In this document: piece after piece, positions 4,937-7,079 of the stretch
Numbering within the stretch: the first letter of the stretch is position 1
Layout: the number at the start of each line of letters is the position of its first letter
Notes under the pieces: generated by a model
What the model was told of the DNA's origin: nothing
The model's database searches: none
The model's input: only the letters and a program-made list of their open reading frames with translations
Assembly (NCBI GenBank): GCA_038319115.1
Contig: JBBQCV010000191.1
Location: forward strand, 1-7,079
Length of the DNA: 7,079 bases
Direction: 5' to 3'
Source of the DNA: SZAS-79 sp038319115
GTDB taxonomy: Bacteria; Pseudomonadota; Gammaproteobacteria; Burkholderiales; SG8-39
Position numbers and translations under genes: made by a program

Positions 4937-5908
4937 TCACTCGATCCGGATCCTGGCGTCCGCGACGACCTTGGCCCAACGGGCGGTATCGGTGCGGATC
5001 AGCTGGGCAAACTGCTCCGGCGTGCCGCCGGTCGGTTCGGTTCCCAGCGCAGCGAGGCGTTCGCGCACTTCGGCCGTCTGCAGGATGCGGTTGATCTCGG
5101 CGTTCAAGCGGCGCACGATTTCCATCGGCGTGGCGGTCGGCGCGAGGATGCCGTACCACGACAGCACTTCGAGCCCCCGGTAGCCGGATTCGGCAAGCGT
5201 GGGCACATCCGGTGCCCCGGGTACGCGCTTCGATGAAGTGAACGCGAGCGCGCGCAGCTTGCCGCCCTTGAGGTGGCCTTCTACCGTCGGCAGCGCGGTC
5301 ACCAGCATCTGGATCTGCCCGCCGAGCAGGTCCTGCACCGCCTGGCCGCCGCCCTTGTAGGCGACATGCACGATGTCGATGCCGGCCCGCGCGCGGAACA
5401 ACTCGCCGGTCAGGTGACCGGTGCTGCCGTGCCCGGCCGAGGAGTAGTTCAGGCGCGCCGGGCTGGCCTTGGCCAGCGCGACGAATTCGGCGATGTTCTT
5501 CGCCGCCACGCCCGGGTGCACCACGATGAGCAGAGGCACCTGCGCGACGTTGGCCACCGGCGCGAGGTCTTTCTGGGGGTCGAACGGCATTTTCGCGTAG
5601 GTGTTCGGGTTGATCGCCATCGTGCCGTCGAAGCTCATCACCAGCGTGTAACCGTCGGCGGGCGACTTGACCGCAAGCTCGGTGCCGATATTGCCGCCCG
5701 CACCGGGCTTGTTCTCGATCACGAACTGCTGGCCCATCGCCTCGGTGAGTTTCTGCGCCATCAGCCGCGCGAGCACGTCGGTGGTTCCGCCGGGGGCGAA
5801 CGGAACGATGAGGCGCACCGGCTTTGACGGGTAAGGCTGCGCGTGGCCAACGGCCGGCAGCAGGAGCGCGGCAAACAGCCCCGCGGCGGCGAGCAGAAAT
5901 CGTTTCAT
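4937..5908 (-). CDS. Bug-family (TctC-type) periplasmic solute-binding protein
   Basis: This 323-residue protein has a clear signal peptide: MKR, a hydrophobic run of about residues 4-20, and cleavage after GHA at residue 23. The mature part shows the typical Bug/TctC pattern: PYPSKPVRLIVPFAPGGTTD (25-44), GQQFVIENKPGAGGNIG (59-75), ADGYTL (84-89), YSSAGHGSTGHL (155-166) and VAYKGGGQAVQDLLGGQI (182-199). It ends with a two-lobed binding-protein C-terminus. Bug proteins bind small carboxylates or related compounds in the periplasm, either for the tripartite tricarboxylate transporter (TctAB) or as sensors. No TctA or TctB gene is present in the window, so this is an orphan receptor as seen here. 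Such orphans are common in Bordetella, Cupriavidus and relatives. It is divergent from the MetE-like gene and shares a palindrome-bearing control region with it. The ligand cannot be deduced from sequence alone. Confidence 0.95.
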   Translation of the reverse strand: MKRFLLAAAGLFAALLLPAVGHAQPYPSKPVRLIVPFAPGGTTDVLARLMAQKLTEAMGQQFVIENKPGAGGNIGTELAVKSPADGYTLVMSFDGTMAINPNTYAKMPFDPQKDLAPVANVAQVPLLIVVHPGVAAKNIAEFVALAKASPARLNYSSAGHGSTGHLTGELFRARAGIDIVHVAYKGGGQAVQDLLGGQIQMLVTALPTVEGHLKGGKLRALAFTSSKRVPGAPDVPTLAESGYRGLEVLSWYGILAPTATPMEIVRRLNAEINRILQTAEVRERLAALGTEPTGGTPEQFAQLIRTDTARWAKVVADARIRIE

Positions 5909-5915
5909 GCGATGG

Positions 5916-5923
5916 CTCCCTTC
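5916..5923 (-). promoter_or_regulatory. Ribosome binding site of the Bug gene
   Basis: On the minus strand GAAGGGAG lies seven bases before the ATG at 5908. It is the clearest canonical Shine-Dalgarno site in the right half of the window and confirms the start that gives the signal peptide. Confidence 0.7.
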
Positions 5924-5939
5924 ATTTCAAGTGAAAGCC

Positions 5940-5958
5940 CGCACCCGGGCCGGGTGCG
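5940..5958. promoter_or_regulatory. 19-base perfect palindrome in the Bug/MetE-like divergent region
   Basis: CGCACCCGGGCCGGGTGCG has 9-base arms around a single central G (5949). It stands alone in the gap, 31 bases upstream of the Bug start. A regulator operator or a 5'-leader hairpin in the Bug transcript are both possible. A weak extended -10 for the Bug gene (TGC then TATGAA, hexamer at 5973-5968, minus strand) would put the palindrome just after the transcription start. The symmetry is certain; the function is inferred. Confidence 0.5.
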
Positions 5959-5985
5959 TGCGAGGGTTTCATAGCATGGATTGCC

Positions 5986-5997
5986 CGTGCCGGCACG
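5986..5997. promoter_or_regulatory. 12-base perfect palindrome close to the MetE-like gene start
   Basis: CGTGCCGGCACG is fully symmetric and ends 17 bases before the ATG at 6015. It lies inside a possible promoter spacer: TTGCCC (5981-5986), 17 bases, TACGCT (6004-6009). That promoter would start transcription at about the ATG. The hexamers are poor matches (four and three of six). A protein bound at this palindrome would block such a promoter. Confidence 0.4.
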
Positions 5998-6014
5998 CCC
6001 TGCTACGCTCGGCC

Positions 6015-7046
6015 ATGCTATTTCCCACCACGCTTGTCGGCAGTTATCCGCAGCCCGAATGGCTGATCGATCGCAAGAAGCTCGCCGGGCGGTTCCCGCC
6101 GCGCGTGCGCGCGCAGGAGCTGTGGCGCATCCCCGCGGCGTACCTGGCCGAAGCGCAGGACGACGCCACGCTGGTGGCGATTCGCGCGCAGGAGGAGATT
6201 GGACTCGATATCCTCACCGACGGCGAGATCCGGCGCGAGAGCTACTCCAACCGCTTCGCCACCGCGCTCGAAGGCGTGGACATCGACAACCCGGGCAGCG
6301 CGCCCGACCGCTCCGGCCATCCCAACCCCGTGCCGCGCATCACCGGACGCATCCGCAGGAAGCACGCGGTGGAAGTCGAGGACCTGAAGTTCCTCAAGCG
6401 CCACACCACGCGGCAGGTCAAGATCACCGTGCCCGGGCCGTTCACCATGAGCCAGCAGGCGCAGAACGATTTCTATGCCTCGGACGCGGAATGCGCGATG
6501 GATTACGCGGTTGCGGTGAACGAGGAGATCCGCGACCTGTTCGCCGCCGGTGCGGACATCGTGCAGATCGACGAGCCCTACATGCAGGCGCGGCCGGACA
6601 AGGCGCGCGAGTACGGCCTGGCTGCGACCAACCGCGCGCTCGAAGGCATCACCGGCACCACCGCGCTGCACATCTGCTTCGGCTACGCCGCCATCATCCA
6701 TGCGCGGCCCTCGGGCTACTCGTTCCTGCCCGAGCTCGCCGGCTGCATTTGCAACCAGATTTCGCTCGAGACGGCGCAGTCGAAACTCGATTGCGCGGTG
6801 CTGGAAACGCTGCGCGGCAAGCAGATCATGGTCGGCTGCGTCGACCTGCTCGACCTCGACATCGAGACCCCCGAGCAAATCGCCGAGCGCATCCGCAAGG
6901 CGCTGCGCTACATGCAGCCCGAGGACGTGATCCTCGCCCCCGACTGCGGCATGAAATACCTGCCGCGCGAGGTCGCCGACGCCAAGCTGCGCTCGATGGT
7001 GGCAGCCGCTAAGATGCTCCGCGCCGAGCACGCAGCACGCGCCTGA
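6015..7046 (+). CDS. Stand-alone MetE C-terminal-type (cobalamin-independent methionine synthase II-like) zinc methyltransferase
   Basis: This 343-residue protein corresponds to only the catalytic C-terminal barrel of MetE; full MetE is about 750 residues. It begins MLFPTTLVGSYPQPEWLIDR. The four zinc ligands expected from E. coli MetE (His641, Cys643, Glu665, Cys726) have clear counterparts: His219 and Cys221 in LHICFG, Glu252 in ISLETAQ, and Cys311 in APDCGMKYLP. QIDEPYM (Asp186-Glu187-Pro188) matches the conserved DEP loop that contacts the amino acid substrate in MetE. The fold therefore activates a thiol as a zinc thiolate. The methyl or alkyl donor and acceptor are unknown: without the N-terminal half, methyltetrahydrofolate-triglutamate use is uncertain. 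Relatives include folate-independent core methionine synthases and epoxyalkane:coenzyme M transferases. The ATG at 6015 is chosen because the family N-terminus begins there; the frame is open back to 5907 without family similarity. No Shine-Dalgarno sequence is seen. The gene is divergent from the Bug receptor gene. Confidence 0.9.
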   Translation: MLFPTTLVGSYPQPEWLIDRKKLAGRFPPRVRAQELWRIPAAYLAEAQDDATLVAIRAQEEIGLDILTDGEIRRESYSNRFATALEGVDIDNPGSAPDRSGHPNPVPRITGRIRRKHAVEVEDLKFLKRHTTRQVKITVPGPFTMSQQAQNDFYASDAECAMDYAVAVNEEIRDLFAAGADIVQIDEPYMQARPDKAREYGLAATNRALEGITGTTALHICFGYAAIIHARPSGYSFLPELAGCICNQISLETAQSKLDCAVLETLRGKQIMVGCVDLLDLDIETPEQIAERIRKALRYMQPEDVILAPDCGMKYLPREVADAKLRSMVAAAKMLRAEHAARA

Positions 7047-7079
7047 TTTCGGGAGATTTTTTGTAAAACCCCGCGCCCT

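Noticed and set aside
5907..6014. 36-residue N-terminal extension of the MetE-like protein
   Set aside because: It spans the palindromic control region and has no family similarity. The typical family start MLFPTTLVGSYPQP begins at 6015.
6018..7031. 337-residue minus-strand open frame opposite the MetE-like gene
   Set aside because: It is a shadow frame. The plus-strand protein has all four zinc ligands and the DEP loop, while this one has no family pattern.
7047..7079. T run (7057-7062) after the MetE-like gene as an intrinsic terminator
   Set aside because: No GC-rich stem precedes the T run in the visible sequence, and the window ends too soon to judge what follows.
1..7079. CRISPR array, tRNA or rRNA gene, insertion sequence or integrase
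   Set aside because: No regularly spaced repeats, cloverleaf with CCA-type end, transposase motif or flanking terminal repeats were seen on either strand.

Overview
The window is GC-rich and densely coded. It reads like the chromosome of a betaproteobacterium, most likely of the order Burkholderiales. The evidence is a Bug-type (TctC family) solute receptor, a family greatly expanded in that order, and the cutA-dsbD pair with a ferredoxin-type reductase beside it. No tRNA, rRNA, insertion sequence, phage gene or CRISPR array is visible. This placement is inference from gene content.

Left part, positions 1-3080, minus strand: an apparent four-gene operon read right to left. The order is an atypical short-chain dehydrogenase/epimerase-like protein, cutA, dsbD, and the 5' end of a glyoxalase/VOC-family gene that runs off the window. 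The first three genes are joined by two 4-base ATGA overlaps, which suggests translational coupling. The dsbD/VOC junction is filled by two back-to-back inverted repeats, and the dsbD stop codon lies in the loop of the larger one. The DsbD appears to have only six membrane segments.

Middle, 3099-4904, plus strand: a 342-residue [2Fe-2S]/FAD/NAD(P)H reductase starts only 18 bases from the divergent epimerase-like gene. It is followed by a compact type II toxin-antitoxin module: an AbrB-fold antitoxin, then a PIN-domain toxin that starts at a TTG overlapping the antitoxin stop codon. An extended -10 promoter with repeats directly downstream of it precedes the antitoxin.

Right part, 4937-7046: a Bug periplasmic binding protein (minus strand) and a stand-alone MetE C-terminal-type zinc methyltransferase (plus strand) are transcribed divergently from a 106-base gap. 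That gap holds two perfect palindromes whose centres are about four helical turns apart. No transporter membrane subunits (TctA/TctB) are encoded here.

Nothing in the window is clearly a new multi-gene defence or mobile system. The most interesting points are the palindromic control region of the Bug/methyltransferase pair, the apparent six-segment DsbD, the stem-loop at the dsbD stop codon, and the repeats at the toxin-antitoxin promoter.
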